A stretch of 32,446 nt of DNA. Source: Bacteroidales bacterium. Its GTDB lineage: Bacteria > Bacteroidota > Bacteroidia > Bacteroidales > UBA932. The stretch is taken from NCBI GenBank assembly GCA_024689525.1, contig JAILDI010000109.1:1-32446 (forward strand), read 5' to 3'. Below the pieces are notes generated by a model that saw nothing but the letters and a program-made list of their open reading frames with translations, had not been told where the DNA came from and ran no database searches. Both the position numbers and the translations under genes were made by a program. Positions 8,334 through 16,344 of this stretch are shown in pieces (position 1 is the stretch's first letter; each line of letters starts with the position of its first letter).

Positions 8334-9080
8334 ATGAAAAGAATAGTACTTGTTCGCCACGGCGAAAGTGTATGGAACCAGGAAAACCGTTTCACCGGCT
8401 GGACGGATGTGGACCTCAGCCCCAAGGGCGTGAACGAAGCCATCGAGGCAGGCAAACTGCTCAAGGCGGAAGGCTTCACCTTCGGCAAGGCATATACCTC
8501 TTATCTGAAGAGGGCCGTGAAAACCCTTAACAACATCCTGGACAATATGGACCTGGACTGGATTCCCGTGGAGAAGAGCTGGAGGCTCAACGAAAAGCAC
8601 TACGGCAACCTGCAGGGCCTGAACAAGGCGGAAACCGCGGAGAAGTACGGCGATGCACAGGTGAAGATCTGGCGCCGCAGCTATGACGTGGCTCCCCTGC
8701 CCCTGGGCGAGGACGACGAGCGCAACCCCAAGTTCGACCCCCGCTATGCAGCCCTGGCCGACAGCGACATTCCCCGCACCGAATCCCTTAAGGACGCCAT
8801 CGCCCGTGCCGTTCCCTACTGGAAGGAAGTCATCTTCCCCAACCTCCAGACAGAGGACAACCTGATTGTGGTGGCCCACGGCAACTCCCTGCGCGGCATC
8901 ATCAAGTACCTCAAGAACATCTCCGACGAGGATATCATCAGCCTTAACCTCCCCACCGCAGTTCCCTACGTGTTCGAATTCGACGAGAAGGGCAATCTGG
9001 TGAAGGACTACTTCCTGGGCGACCAGGAGGCCATCGCCGCCAAGATGAACGCCGTGGCAAACCAGGGCAAGGCAAAATAA
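8334..9080 (+). CDS. gpmA: 2,3-bisphosphoglycerate-dependent phosphoglycerate mutase
   Basis: Cytosolic glycolytic and gluconeogenic enzyme interconverting 3- and 2-phosphoglycerate. The 248-residue length is exactly typical of the family. [10 protein letters not shown] near the N-terminus holds the phospho-accepting His 9. [15 protein letters not shown], the LNEKHYG motif with the catalytic Glu, and [11 protein letters not shown] with the second active-site His are all intact. The start is preceded by an A/T-rich leader of about 30 bases and no Shine-Dalgarno site. The next gene begins 9 bases after the stop. Confidence 0.97.
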   Translation: MKRIVLVRHGESVWNQENRFTGWTDVDLSPKGVNEAIEAGKLLKAEGFTFGKAYTSYLKRAVKTLNNILDNMDLDWIPVEKSWRLNEKHYGNLQGLNKAETAEKYGDAQVKIWRRSYDVAPLPLGEDDERNPKFDPRYAALADSDIPRTESLKDAIARAVPYWKEVIFPNLQTEDNLIVVAHGNSLRGIIKYLKNISDEDIISLNLPTAVPYVFEFDEKGNLVKDYFLGDQEAIAAKMNAVANQGKAK

Positions 9081-9089
9081 TTCAGGCTT

Positions 9090-9707
9090 ATGAAGAAGGT
9101 CCTTCAGGTCCTGGGCGGCCTGTTCGTGGTGATACTGCTTGGCATAGGCGGGCTTCTCGTTTTCAGGAAAGGCCCGTCGAACCAGGATGAAATCAAGGGG
9201 GAAAACGGGGTGAAAGTAGCCTCCGAGCCCCTTGGCTTCTACATCAAGGACAGGGTGATTGACGGCCGGGTATTCCATCTGGATGCAGATACCACCAAGG
9301 TGCTTAAGCCTGCGGTGGTGTACTGCCAGAATGTGGAATACGGCACGCCGTGGTGCCGCGAGATTGCCTCGCATGGCATCGTGGCGTACTGCTTCGACTT
9401 CACGTCGCAGGATATGAAAACCAAGGAGAAAGAGCTGAAGGAAGTGGTGAAGCAGGTGGGCGCCCTGCGCTACGTGGACGCCTCCCGCGTGTACATCCTG
9501 GGCGAAGGCAGCGGCTGCCACGCAGCCTGCACCTACACCTTCGACAACCCCCGCAAAGTAGCGGGCCTAATGCTCCTCTCCCCCGGCTTCAACCCCCTGG
9601 AAATCTCCTTCAAGGCGCGTCACTACAAAGGCCAGGTTCTCGTCATCGACGAAACCCTGGGCCACAGCTCAGCCCTCAAGGAGATCCTGGAGTACATCGG
9701 GGAGTAA
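9090..9707 (+). CDS. Membrane-anchored alpha/beta-hydrolase-like protein, atypical nucleophile elbow
   Basis: Protein of 205 residues with one N-terminal membrane segment (about 4-25), so probably facing the periplasm. The rest fits a small alpha/beta-hydrolase fold: a strand with PAVVYCQNVEYG, GIVAYCFDF, then the elbow strand VYILGEGSGCHAA, and a late VLVIDETLGHS that could supply Asp 187 and His 192. In family members the elbow reads GxSxG. Aligned here as G138-E-G140-S-G142, the nucleophile position is Gly and Ser is shifted by one. It may be inactive or use Ser 141. It lies 9 bases downstream of gpmA, so the two are probably co-transcribed, and it ends at a strong hairpin. Confidence 0.65.
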   Translation: MKKVLQVLGGLFVVILLGIGGLLVFRKGPSNQDEIKGENGVKVASEPLGFYIKDRVIDGRVFHLDADTTKVLKPAVVYCQNVEYGTPWCREIASHGIVAYCFDFTSQDMKTKEKELKEVVKQVGALRYVDASRVYILGEGSGCHAACTYTFDNPRKVAGLMLLSPGFNPLEISFKARHYKGQVLVIDETLGHSSALKEILEYIGE

Positions 9708-9728
9708 CACACACACTGCTCAAGTGCG

Positions 9729-9758
9729 CCCAAAGGTGCCAGGCAATGGACCTTTGGG
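9729..9758. terminator. Bidirectional terminator hairpin
   Basis: CCCAAAGGT (9729-9737) is perfectly complementary to ACCTTTGGG (9750-9758), with a 12-base loop region. It lies in the 56-base gap between two convergent genes and can serve both. No long U-tract is present on either side. Confidence 0.6.
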
Positions 9759-9763
9759 AACAG

Positions 9764-10474
9764 TTACTTCAGAATGATTCCCGCCGACCAGGAAGTGAAA
9801 ACCGGACCGGAATCGGGCGTGAACTGAGCGACGGGACGATATTTCACGTACATGCCGATGCCGTAGACGGTGAGGGCGGCGTGGACGTTGGCCGTGAGCA
9901 CTTCCGTGGAGATGGAAGTATTGCGGAACTTCACGGTTTCGCCGGCCGTATCAACCCCCTTGAAGCGGGATATGGCGGGAAGGTTGATTTCGCCGGATAT
10001 GCCGACAGTGAGGCCGACGGGGCCGATTTGCTGCGTAAAGTCAAAGGGGATGTCGAAACTCATCACCCGCAGGACGGAATTCCTGACCTTATTATATGTA
10101 CCGGCAGGGTCCGATACCCGCACGCAGTCATAGTCGTACGGCTCCCAGTAGCAGGATTTGTTCATCCTGTAGTTGCTCCAGTGCAGATCCATACCAATGC
10201 CGATGCTCCCTCCGCGAAAGAGCACATACTCCAGATTAACCACGTTGAAGGAGAATTCGCGGTTTCTCAATAAGGCTGTATTGCCGATGAAATCGGCCCC
10301 GCAGATATTGATGTTGCTTGCCGACGGCTGGGTGAATCCGAAGCAGATATTGTCGATCATCGACAGCCTGAGCTCCCGGCGACCAGTGTAGAAATATGGC
10401 GTGTGAGCAAAATCCTGGGCCCATGCCGAAAGGGCGGCAAGCGTCAGGACGATGGAAATGATGCACTTTTTCAT
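9764..10474 (-). CDS. Hypothetical outer-membrane beta-barrel protein
   Basis: Unrecognised exported protein of 236 residues. A clear Sec signal (1-19, MKKCIISIVLTLAALSAWA, cleavage before QDF) is followed by alternating hydrophobic and polar strands: LEYVLFRGGSIGIGMDLHW, VGLTVGISGEINLP, LTVYGIGMYVKYRP and a terminal WSAGIILK. This suits a small outer-membrane barrel. Cys residues occur in the middle (SCYWEPYDYDC). It is a single-gene unit with its own promoter ending 4 bases before the ATG and a shared terminator at its end. Function unknown. Confidence 0.7.
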   Translation of the reverse strand: MKKCIISIVLTLAALSAWAQDFAHTPYFYTGRRELRLSMIDNICFGFTQPSASNINICGADFIGNTALLRNREFSFNVVNLEYVLFRGGSIGIGMDLHWSNYRMNKSCYWEPYDYDCVRVSDPAGTYNKVRNSVLRVMSFDIPFDFTQQIGPVGLTVGISGEINLPAISRFKGVDTAGETVKFRNTSISTEVLTANVHAALTVYGIGMYVKYRPVAQFTPDSGPVFTSWSAGIILK

Positions 10475-10478
10475 ATCG

Positions 10479-10486
10479 CAAAAATA
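10479..10486 (-). promoter_or_regulatory. -7 box directly before the outer-membrane protein gene
   Basis: On the minus strand TATTTTTG matches TAnnTTTG and ends 4 bases before the ATG at 10474. A weak CTTG lies about 20 bases upstream. The mRNA is predicted to be leaderless. Confidence 0.5.
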
Positions 10487-10514
10487 ATGTATCCTGCGCT
10501 ATTATGCAAGCCCC

Positions 10515-10546
10515 TTTGCATCAGTGGCCGATAATATGTATATTTG
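10515..10546 (+). promoter_or_regulatory. Promoter of the BaiN-type flavoprotein gene
   Basis: TTTG (10515-10518), 20 bases, TATATTTG (10539-10546). The box ends 5 bases before the ATG at 10552, predicting a leaderless mRNA. Confidence 0.7.
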
Positions 10547-10551
10547 TGTCG

Positions 10552-11775
10552 ATGACGAAAGTAGCAATCATAGGTGCCGGAGCCGCGGGATGCTTTGCAG
10601 CAGCCAACATCCGCGGCGCTCAGGTGGACGTGTACGAAGCCGCGTCCCGGCCTATGGCCAAGCTCGCCATCACCGGCGGCGGCCGTTGCAACATCACTAA
10701 CTCCTTTGAGCACCTCCGCTCCGTGGATGAGGCCTATCCCCGCGGCGCCCGCCTGATGAAGCGCGCCCTCAAGGAGTTTTCCCCGGAGGATACCCTGCGC
10801 TGGTTCATGGAAGCCGGCGTCCGCGGTTTTGTCACGGAGCCTGACGGCTGCGTTTTCCCTGCCTCCCAGGACGCGATGGAAATCGTCCGTATCCTGTCCA
10901 GGGCTATGTCCGATGCGGGCGTTCATCTCCATTGCGGCAAGAAAGCCGTCTCTCTGAGCCGCTCCAGCGAGGCCTGGCGCCTTGGCTTTGCCGATGGCTC
11001 CTCCGCAATGGCCGATGCCGTCCTCATCACCGTTGGCGGCGCTCCCCGCGGCCTGCCCCTTCTTGATGGCCTGGACATCCCGTGGGTGCCGTGCGTGCCC
11101 TCGCTGTTCACATTCACGGTGAACGAACCGGCGCTCCGTGCGCTTATGGGCCTGGTCGTCCCGGCCCAGCTGGCCATCCCCGGCAGCGGTTTCCGTTCCC
11201 AGGGCCAGCTGCTCATCACGGACTGGGGCCTCAGCGGCCCCGCCGTCCTCAGGCTGTCGTCATACGCCGCCCGCTACCTGCACGACAACGGCTACAACGC
11301 CCCGCTCTCAATCAATTGGACGGCGCTGCCTCAAGCAGAAGTTGAAGCGGAACTGAAGACGTTCCTGTCGGACGGCCGGCAGAAACTCCTGTCCTCATCG
11401 GCCCCCTTCCGGCTCCCGCTGCGGCTCTGGCAATACATCATCGGCCTTGCCGGCCTGCGCGACGATATCCGCCGCGGCGAACTGGGCAGCAAGGGCCTGG
11501 CCCGCCTCGTGGCTATGCTCACGGCCACCCCCAGCCGCATCGACGGCCGCAGCCACTTCCGCGACGAGTTCGTCACCGCCGGCGGCATCGACCTCTCCGC
11601 CATCGACCCATCATCCTTACAAAGCAAAAACCTCCCCGGCCTTTACTTTGCCGGAGAGATTCTTGATGTGGATGCGATAACGGGAGGATTCAATTTGCAG
11701 GCTGCGTGGTCCAGCGCTTGGCTTGCCGCCCGGGCTATTTCAAATCTTGCCCAAAGGTCTAGCGCAATCCAGTAG
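10552..11775 (+). CDS. NAD(P)/FAD-dependent oxidoreductase, BaiN/HI0933 (YhiN) family
   Basis: Flavoprotein of 407 residues. The N-terminus has the dinucleotide-binding VAIIGAGAAGC, followed by YEAASRPMAKLAITGGGRCNITNS, the signature region of the HI0933/YhiN family. The C-terminal GLYFAGEILDVDAITGGFNLQAAWSSAWLA is the second FAD-binding region. The family includes BaiN, implicated in bile-acid dehydroxylation in clostridia, but most members have no proven substrate and I would not transfer that role. A longer in-frame ATG at 10504 lies upstream of the promoter box and is rejected; homology begins at MTKVAIIG. Confidence 0.92.
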   Translation: MTKVAIIGAGAAGCFAAANIRGAQVDVYEAASRPMAKLAITGGGRCNITNSFEHLRSVDEAYPRGARLMKRALKEFSPEDTLRWFMEAGVRGFVTEPDGCVFPASQDAMEIVRILSRAMSDAGVHLHCGKKAVSLSRSSEAWRLGFADGSSAMADAVLITVGGAPRGLPLLDGLDIPWVPCVPSLFTFTVNEPALRALMGLVVPAQLAIPGSGFRSQGQLLITDWGLSGPAVLRLSSYAARYLHDNGYNAPLSINWTALPQAEVEAELKTFLSDGRQKLLSSSAPFRLPLRLWQYIIGLAGLRDDIRRGELGSKGLARLVAMLTATPSRIDGRSHFRDEFVTAGGIDLSAIDPSSLQSKNLPGLYFAGEILDVDAITGGFNLQAAWSSAWLAARAISNLAQRSSAIQ

Positions 11776-11795
11776 CAACAAAGGCATTTTTTTTG

Positions 11796-11803
11796 TATAT
11801 TTG
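11796..11803 (+). promoter_or_regulatory. -7 box before the SIMPL gene
   Basis: TATATTTG lies 21 bases before the ATG at 11825, in the short gap after the flavoprotein gene. No clear -33 element is seen at 19-20 bases. Confidence 0.5.
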
Positions 11804-11824
11804 CGCTGCAAAATTCTAGTTATT

Positions 11825-12517
11825 ATGAAAGATACAAAGATTATTGCAGCCGCAATCCTGGGCTTGTGCCTGATCGTTTTCGGCTTTGTGCTTAAGGCTG
11901 GAATCGACGATTTCATCAACAAGGACCGCAAGGTTACCGTCAAGGGCCTGTGCGAGAGAGAGGTAGACGCCAACCTGGTCACCTGGAGTTTATCCACTTA
12001 CGTAACCGGCAACACCCTCCCCACCCTGTACAATGACATTCAGAACACCAACAATATTGTCGTTGCCTTCTTCAAGGCCAACGGAATCACGGATGATGAA
12101 ATCTCCATCCTTCCCCCGGACGTGGAAGACCGCATAGCCAACCGCTGGTCCAACGAGTACATTCCCTTCAACTACAAGCTCACCACGCAGATCAGCGTAA
12201 CCTCCACCGACGTGGCAAAGGTGCAGGCTCTTGTGATGAAGCAGGGAGACCTTCTGGCAAAGGGCATCGCCCTGGGCGGATACAACTCGCTGAACTACCA
12301 GTACACCGGTTTCCAGACCATCAAGCAGGAAATGATCGAGGAGGCAATCGCCAATGCAAAGCAGACTGCAACGCAGTTTGTCAGCAATTACGGCAGCCGT
12401 CTGGGCAAGGTTATCACCGCCGACCAGGGCCAGTTCTCCATCGAATCCAAGGACGACAACCCCTCCGTTAAGAAGATCCGCGGAGTGGCCACCATTACCT
12501 ATGCAATCTCACATTAA
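11825..12517 (+). CDS. SIMPL (DUF541) domain-containing protein
   Basis: Protein of 230 residues with one N-terminal membrane segment or uncleaved signal (about 5-25, IIAAAILGLCLIVFGFVLKAG). A SIMPL/DUF541 domain of the YggE/BP26 type follows, including VTVKGLCEREVDANLVTWSL near the start and the late IEEAIANAKQTATQF. SIMPL proteins are periplasmic or outer-membrane, form ring-like oligomers in characterised cases, and are loosely tied to stress resistance. The start was set at this ATG because the membrane segment begins there and a TATATTTG box lies 21 bases upstream. The next gene starts 3 bases after the stop, so the pair is an operon. Confidence 0.88.
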   Translation: MKDTKIIAAAILGLCLIVFGFVLKAGIDDFINKDRKVTVKGLCEREVDANLVTWSLSTYVTGNTLPTLYNDIQNTNNIVVAFFKANGITDDEISILPPDVEDRIANRWSNEYIPFNYKLTTQISVTSTDVAKVQALVMKQGDLLAKGIALGGYNSLNYQYTGFQTIKQEMIEEAIANAKQTATQFVSNYGSRLGKVITADQGQFSIESKDDNPSVKKIRGVATITYAISH

Positions 12518-12520
12518 ACT

Positions 12521-13096
12521 ATGAAAAAAAATTTCTTATCGTGCATCCTGCTGCTTGCAGGACTTACTGTGGCATTTGCCCAGGAGGAAGTTGTTGAGCA
12601 AACCAATGACACCACTGCCGTCAAAGCCAGCTTCTGGAACAACACTTATGTCCAGGCGGCCGACGGACTGGCGCTGAATCTTTCCGCAGGAATCGGCAAC
12701 TCATTTGAGGTGAGCGCCGGAAAATGGTTCAACAAGAGCGTTGGCGTTAGCATCAACTACACAAACGTGGCCATCTTCGACGGAAGCCGCAGCTTCAGCG
12801 ACAATCTCATCGGCGCAGGTTTCCTGTGGAATGTCGTTGGAAAGAAGGAGCGCATCGGCATTTGGACGCCGGTGCTCAGCCCGGAACTTGGCTTTATGAT
12901 CACTACCCAGCAGGGCGCCAATAACAGCGCCTATGCTGCCGGAAGTTTCTACAACTACTTCCGCGTGCATCAGAATGTCGATGTACTGGTAAATGCCAAG
13001 GCCTATTTCGGCATCGACCCTCACAATACCGGCAGGATCCCCTTCATCACGATGCCCTCGGGAATACTCTCGGTAGGTGCCCGCTACCGCTTCTAG
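12521..13096 (+). CDS. Hypothetical outer-membrane beta-barrel protein
   Basis: Exported protein of 191 residues with no family I can name. The signal peptide (1-20, ending AFAQ) is followed by an acidic linker and then strand-like segments (LALNLSAGIGNSFEVSAG, VGVSINYTNVAIF, LIGAGFLWNVVG) ending in ILSVGARYRF. The final Phe and alternating pattern suit an outer-membrane barrel of about eight strands. It lies 3 bases after the SIMPL gene, so the two may act together in the envelope. Its TAG interlocks with the mntP stop (4-base overlap). Confidence 0.72.
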   Translation: MKKNFLSCILLLAGLTVAFAQEEVVEQTNDTTAVKASFWNNTYVQAADGLALNLSAGIGNSFEVSAGKWFNKSVGVSINYTNVAIFDGSRSFSDNLIGAGFLWNVVGKKERIGIWTPVLSPELGFMITTQQGANNSAYAAGSFYNYFRVHQNVDVLVNAKAYFGIDPHNTGRIPFITMPSGILSVGARYRF

Positions 13097-13665
13097 CCCA
13101 GGTGCTCGATAAGGATTTTAATCCCGATCCCGATCAGAATCAATCCGCCCAGAATCGAAGGGCGGATTTTTTTGTTCACGGCGCTGCCGAAACGGTGGCC
13201 GATGAGATAGCCGGCAATCGAGAATAAGAATGAACCTATGCCGATGATGCCCAGCGGCGCCCATAGCATCGACACGGAATTATAGCCGTCGCAGGCGAAG
13301 GTTATGCCGATTGCCAGCGCGTCGATGCTGGTTGCCACGGCAAGGACGATACGGCTCCAGAAGTGCCGGGGATTGATGCCGCCCTCTTCCTCTCCCTTGA
13401 TGCCGTCCCACAGCATTTTACCGCCGATGAGGGCAAGCATTCCGAAGGCTACCCAGTGGTCCACGGCCTCGAGATATTGCTCGAATCTGCTGGTGAGCAG
13501 CCAGCCCAGGAAAGGCATCGCAGCCTGGAAGAGGCCGAACCAGAATGCGAGGGAGAGCATAATGCGCGGTTCGCGTTTCTTCCGGCAAAGCATACCGGCA
13601 ACCACGCTCACCGTGAAGCAGTCCATTGCAAGTGCAACGGACAACAGTATCCACTCCAGTATCAT
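13093..13665 (-). CDS. mntP: MntP-like manganese efflux pump
   Basis: Inner-membrane protein of 190 residues with six hydrophobic segments, the length and topology of MntP (formerly YebN), which exports Mn2+. The two inverted-repeat motifs carry the expected acidic residues: ALAMDCFTVS (Asp 15) and ATSIDALAIG (Asp 115). GLFQAAMPFLGW is also typical. The start codon overlaps the upstream esterase stop as ATGA, so translation is coupled. No yybP-ykoY manganese riboswitch is visible, which fits its position as second gene of an operon. Transport of Mn is inferred from family. Confidence 0.9.
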   Translation of the reverse strand: MILEWILLSVALAMDCFTVSVVAGMLCRKKREPRIMLSLAFWFGLFQAAMPFLGWLLTSRFEQYLEAVDHWVAFGMLALIGGKMLWDGIKGEEEGGINPRHFWSRIVLAVATSIDALAIGITFACDGYNSVSMLWAPLGIIGIGSFLFSIAGYLIGHRFGSAVNKKIRPSILGGLILIGIGIKILIEHLG

Positions 13666-14417
13666 AGGCTATGGGAGAAAAGCCAGGACAGGAAATCGTC
13701 CCTTTGGAATGCAGGCACCCAGGCTCCGTGATTCACGCCGGGGTACTCAATATATTCGACATCGACCCCCATCCAGTCCAGGGTTGCGTATGCCTCGCGG
13801 GAGGCTTCCACCGGGACCACATTGTCCACGTCGCCGTGGAAGATGCGGATGCTTGTAACGATGTTGCCGCCGAGGCGGGCGGGATTCACCGTGCCGCAGA
13901 TGGGCTCCGCCGCGGCAAAGCGGTTGGGATAGCGGATGAGGATGTCGTAGATTGCCATCGCCCCCATCGACAGTCCGACCAGGTAAAGGCGGGAGGTGTC
14001 GACATTCTTATTCGCGATGAAATAATCGACCAGAGCCATTACGGCCTCGATTTCAGGGGTCTCGGGGCAGGATTCCGGCATCATGTGCGGGTCGAAGGAT
14101 GCCGGCCTGGAGCTATAGGCCCAGTAGCCTTCTTTAGGGCACTGCGGGAACACCACATATGCCGGGAACTCTTTGGCTTTATTGAGGAAAAGGTCGCTGC
14201 CGTGGGTTAGCTGGGCCTGGTTGTCATTGCCCCTCTCCCCTGCTCCGTGAAGGAAAAGGACGAGGGGATAGCACTCGTTCTGCTGCACTTGCGGCTCCAG
14301 ATAGCGGTACGGAAGGGTTACTCCGCCATAGGTGAAACTGGCCTTCTTGTAGCCGTTCTGGCAGAAGGCGGCGATGCACATCAGAAGTGCGGCAAGAGTA
14401 ATGATGGTCTTCCTCAT
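13662..14417 (-). CDS. Secreted alpha/beta-hydrolase (esterase, dienelactone hydrolase/LpqC-like)
   Basis: Exported hydrolase of 251 residues. The signal peptide covers about 1-20 (cleavage near AFCQ). The oxyanion segment LVLFLHGAGERG, nucleophile elbow GLSMG (Ser 150), acidic member in FHGDVDNVVP (Asp 196 or 198) and catalytic His in YPGVNHGAW (His 230) form a complete triad. Relatives include phospholipase/carboxylesterases and feruloyl-esterase-like proteins acting on sugar esters; the exact substrate is not evident. An ATG at 14468 lies upstream of the promoter box and is rejected. It is the first gene of a two-gene operon with mntP, a pairing whose meaning is unclear. Confidence 0.85.
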   Translation of the reverse strand: MRKTIITLAALLMCIAAFCQNGYKKASFTYGGVTLPYRYLEPQVQQNECYPLVLFLHGAGERGNDNQAQLTHGSDLFLNKAKEFPAYVVFPQCPKEGYWAYSSRPASFDPHMMPESCPETPEIEAVMALVDYFIANKNVDTSRLYLVGLSMGAMAIYDILIRYPNRFAAAEPICGTVNPARLGGNIVTSIRIFHGDVDNVVPVEASREAYATLDWMGVDVEYIEYPGVNHGAWVPAFQRDDFLSWLFSHSL

Positions 14418-14437
14418 TTCTATTCTTTTTATGTCTG

Positions 14438-14454
14438 CAAATTTATTATATTTG
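14438..14454. promoter_or_regulatory. Overlapping divergent promoters (esterase and pncA)
   Basis: Two -7 boxes sit one base apart in opposite orientation: TAAATTTG on the minus strand (14438-14445) and TATATTTG on the plus strand (14447-14454). The block is nearly palindromic. They lie 20 bases before the esterase ATG and 24 bases before the pncA ATG, so the two polymerase footprints overlap. Confidence 0.65.
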
Positions 14455-14478
14455 CAAGGAAAAAGCAAGATTTACCCA

Positions 14479-15021
14479 ATGGCAAGAAAGATTTTACTCG
14501 CAGTTGACCTGCAGCACGACTTCATTCACGGCAGCCTTCCCGTGCCGGAATCAGAACTGGTTATCCCCGAAATCGACAAAGTGAAGGGAGAGTTCGACCT
14601 TGTGTACTTCACCCTGGACTGGCACCCTCTGAACCACTGCTCATTCAAGGAGCAGGGCGGCCCGTGGCCCGTGCACTGCGTGCATCACACTGCCGGTGCG
14701 GCCCTGCATCCGGGAGCACTGGCCGGGCTGGAGGAAGAGCGTGTGCGTTTCATCTTGAAGGGTTGTGTGCAGGGTCCGGAAGAGTACGGCGCCTTCGTGG
14801 GCTTCGACCCCAAAAACCAGGATCTCTTCGAACCCGGCGACGAGGTAGTCGTATGCGGCATCGCAGCGGAATATTGCGTGCTTGAGACGCTCAAGAATCT
14901 CTACGCCATAAGCCTTGAGATCGGCTTCACCGTTAAGGTGTATCTGGAAGGCACAGCCCGCTTTGAAAGCACATCCACAGTGGAGGCTTTCATGGCTGAA
15001 AAAGGCATCCAGCGCTATTAG
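14479..15021 (+). CDS. pncA: Nicotinamidase
   Basis: Hydrolyses nicotinamide to nicotinate for NAD salvage. The 180-residue protein of the isochorismatase-like fold has the complete triad: Asp 10 in AVDLQHDF, Lys 94 in FILKGC and Cys 133 in CGIAAEYCV. The metal-site motif DWHPLNHCSF (Asp 47, His 49, His 53), shared by nicotinamidases, separates it from other isochorismatase-fold hydrolases. The start was chosen just before the first strand. Longer in-frame starts overlap the divergent esterase promoter. Its TAG interlocks with the stop of the SEC-C gene. Confidence 0.93.
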   Translation: MARKILLAVDLQHDFIHGSLPVPESELVIPEIDKVKGEFDLVYFTLDWHPLNHCSFKEQGGPWPVHCVHHTAGAALHPGALAGLEEERVRFILKGCVQGPEEYGAFVGFDPKNQDLFEPGDEVVVCGIAAEYCVLETLKNLYAISLEIGFTVKVYLEGTARFESTSTVEAFMAEKGIQRY

Positions 15022-16277
15022 TTCCTGATTTTACCGTGACAGTGTTTGTAGCGCAGGCCGCTGCCGCAAGGGCAGGGGTCGTCCGGCGCTGCAGGCGGCA
15101 CGGCCATTCCGAAGGGGAATCCCCCGGGGAGGAGTTTAAGCAGGTTTTCCGGAATCTGGTCTTCGGCGGCCTGCGTGTATCCCTCGCTCACCGTGGGGCG
15201 GGGCATATTCCAGGTGGGGGCGCTTGATTCGGTCTCCTCCGGGGTCACCGGGTTCTGGAATTCGTCCGGCAGGAAAAATATCACCATATTCTCATCAGCC
15301 GCACTGTATCCGCACAGACGCCAGAGCGGAATCGAGTTGGCATAATCGGCAATCACCTGGAGGCAGCGCATGAACTCAGAGTCCGAGCGGATGGCTTCGT
15401 CCTTGGCGTACACGGAATCGTAAATGAGGTCCCCGCCTTCTTCGGCCTGGGCGTCCAGCCAGATCTCGTGTTCGATGCGGGTGAGTTCAGAGCCCTCATA
15501 GCCGATGCTCCTGAGCATTTCCACCAGGGCCTTGCCTTCCGGAGTCTCCAACTGAAGGGTGAAGAAAGGAGCGCCCTCCCCCGCCTCGATTGCGGCTTCC
15601 ACGGGGAGTTTCTTAAGCTGCTCGCTTTCGAAACCGAAGCTCTTGCGGTCCTCCACAAGTTTGGGCAGATTGTCCACACAAGGGCTGAGCATGTAGTCGC
15701 CATATTCGTCGGTGAAACGGCACATCTTGATGAGCGGGCTGTCCTGCACCTGCACAAGCAGGCGCTTGAGGCCTGGGCCGTAACCGGCATCGCACCACTC
15801 CTGGATGAAGTCCAGGAACACCTGCACGTCCACCCTCCCGTAAAGGTTAAGGAATCCCAGCGCAGCACGCTCGAACTCGAAGCGTCCGCTCTTTTCGCCT
15901 TTCTCGATAGCTTCATCGACATAAGGGGCAACGATATCGTATACCTCACGCGGCAGGGTTACCTGCTGGAACCGCTGTTCATCGTCCGTAACTTCCACCA
16001 GACCGCTCACCTCAAGAAGCGAGTGATAGTGACCCAGTTCGATGAACTGCACCTTCTCCGGCCCGCCTGCTACAAGAGTCTTCAGCAACCTGAGATCCCT
16101 CTCCAGCAAACAGTTGAGCCACCTGCGCGGCTTCCCGTGCAGATACTCGCCCAGCGCCTCCGCCATATCCTTCTTCCGGGGACGATACGAAGCCTCCGAC
16201 CCCAGAAGATAACAAATATCCTCCAGCATCGGCTTCTGAAAACCCTTAAGTACAGATATGATATCCCTTTCCTTCAT
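15018..16277 (-). CDS. SEC-C motif protein, otherwise uncharacterised
   Basis: Cytosolic protein of 419 residues. The first about 380 are largely helical and acidic and match no domain I can name. The last 15 hold a SEC-C zinc-binding motif, CPCGSGLRYKHCH, of the kind found at the SecA C-terminus and in many unrelated proteins. A Pro-rich linker precedes it. Comparable Bacteroidetes proteins exist as stand-alone genes without known function. It has its own promoter (TACATTTG at 16299-16306, 21 bases before the ATG). Its stop overlaps the pncA stop by four bases. Confidence 0.8.
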   Translation of the reverse strand: MKERDIISVLKGFQKPMLEDICYLLGSEASYRPRKKDMAEALGEYLHGKPRRWLNCLLERDLRLLKTLVAGGPEKVQFIELGHYHSLLEVSGLVEVTDDEQRFQQVTLPREVYDIVAPYVDEAIEKGEKSGRFEFERAALGFLNLYGRVDVQVFLDFIQEWCDAGYGPGLKRLLVQVQDSPLIKMCRFTDEYGDYMLSPCVDNLPKLVEDRKSFGFESEQLKKLPVEAAIEAGEGAPFFTLQLETPEGKALVEMLRSIGYEGSELTRIEHEIWLDAQAEEGGDLIYDSVYAKDEAIRSDSEFMRCLQVIADYANSIPLWRLCGYSAADENMVIFFLPDEFQNPVTPEETESSAPTWNMPRPTVSEGYTQAAEDQIPENLLKLLPGGFPFGMAVPPAAPDDPCPCGSGLRYKHCHGKIRN

Positions 16278-16298
16278 TAGAAACTACTAACCGGAGTG

Positions 16299-16306
16299 CA
16301 AATGTA
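16299..16306 (-). promoter_or_regulatory. -7 box of the SEC-C gene
   Basis: On the minus strand TACATTTG fits TAnnTTTG and lies 21 bases before the ATG at 16277. No convincing -33 element is seen. Confidence 0.45.
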
Positions 16307-16344
16307 CGAAAAAAATCGGAAATAATGCGTAAAATGGATGTGAT

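Noticed and set aside
13666..14470. yybP-ykoY manganese riboswitch upstream of mntP.
   Set aside because: mntP starts inside the esterase stop codon (ATGA overlap) and the esterase leader is about 20 bases; no aptamer fold is present.
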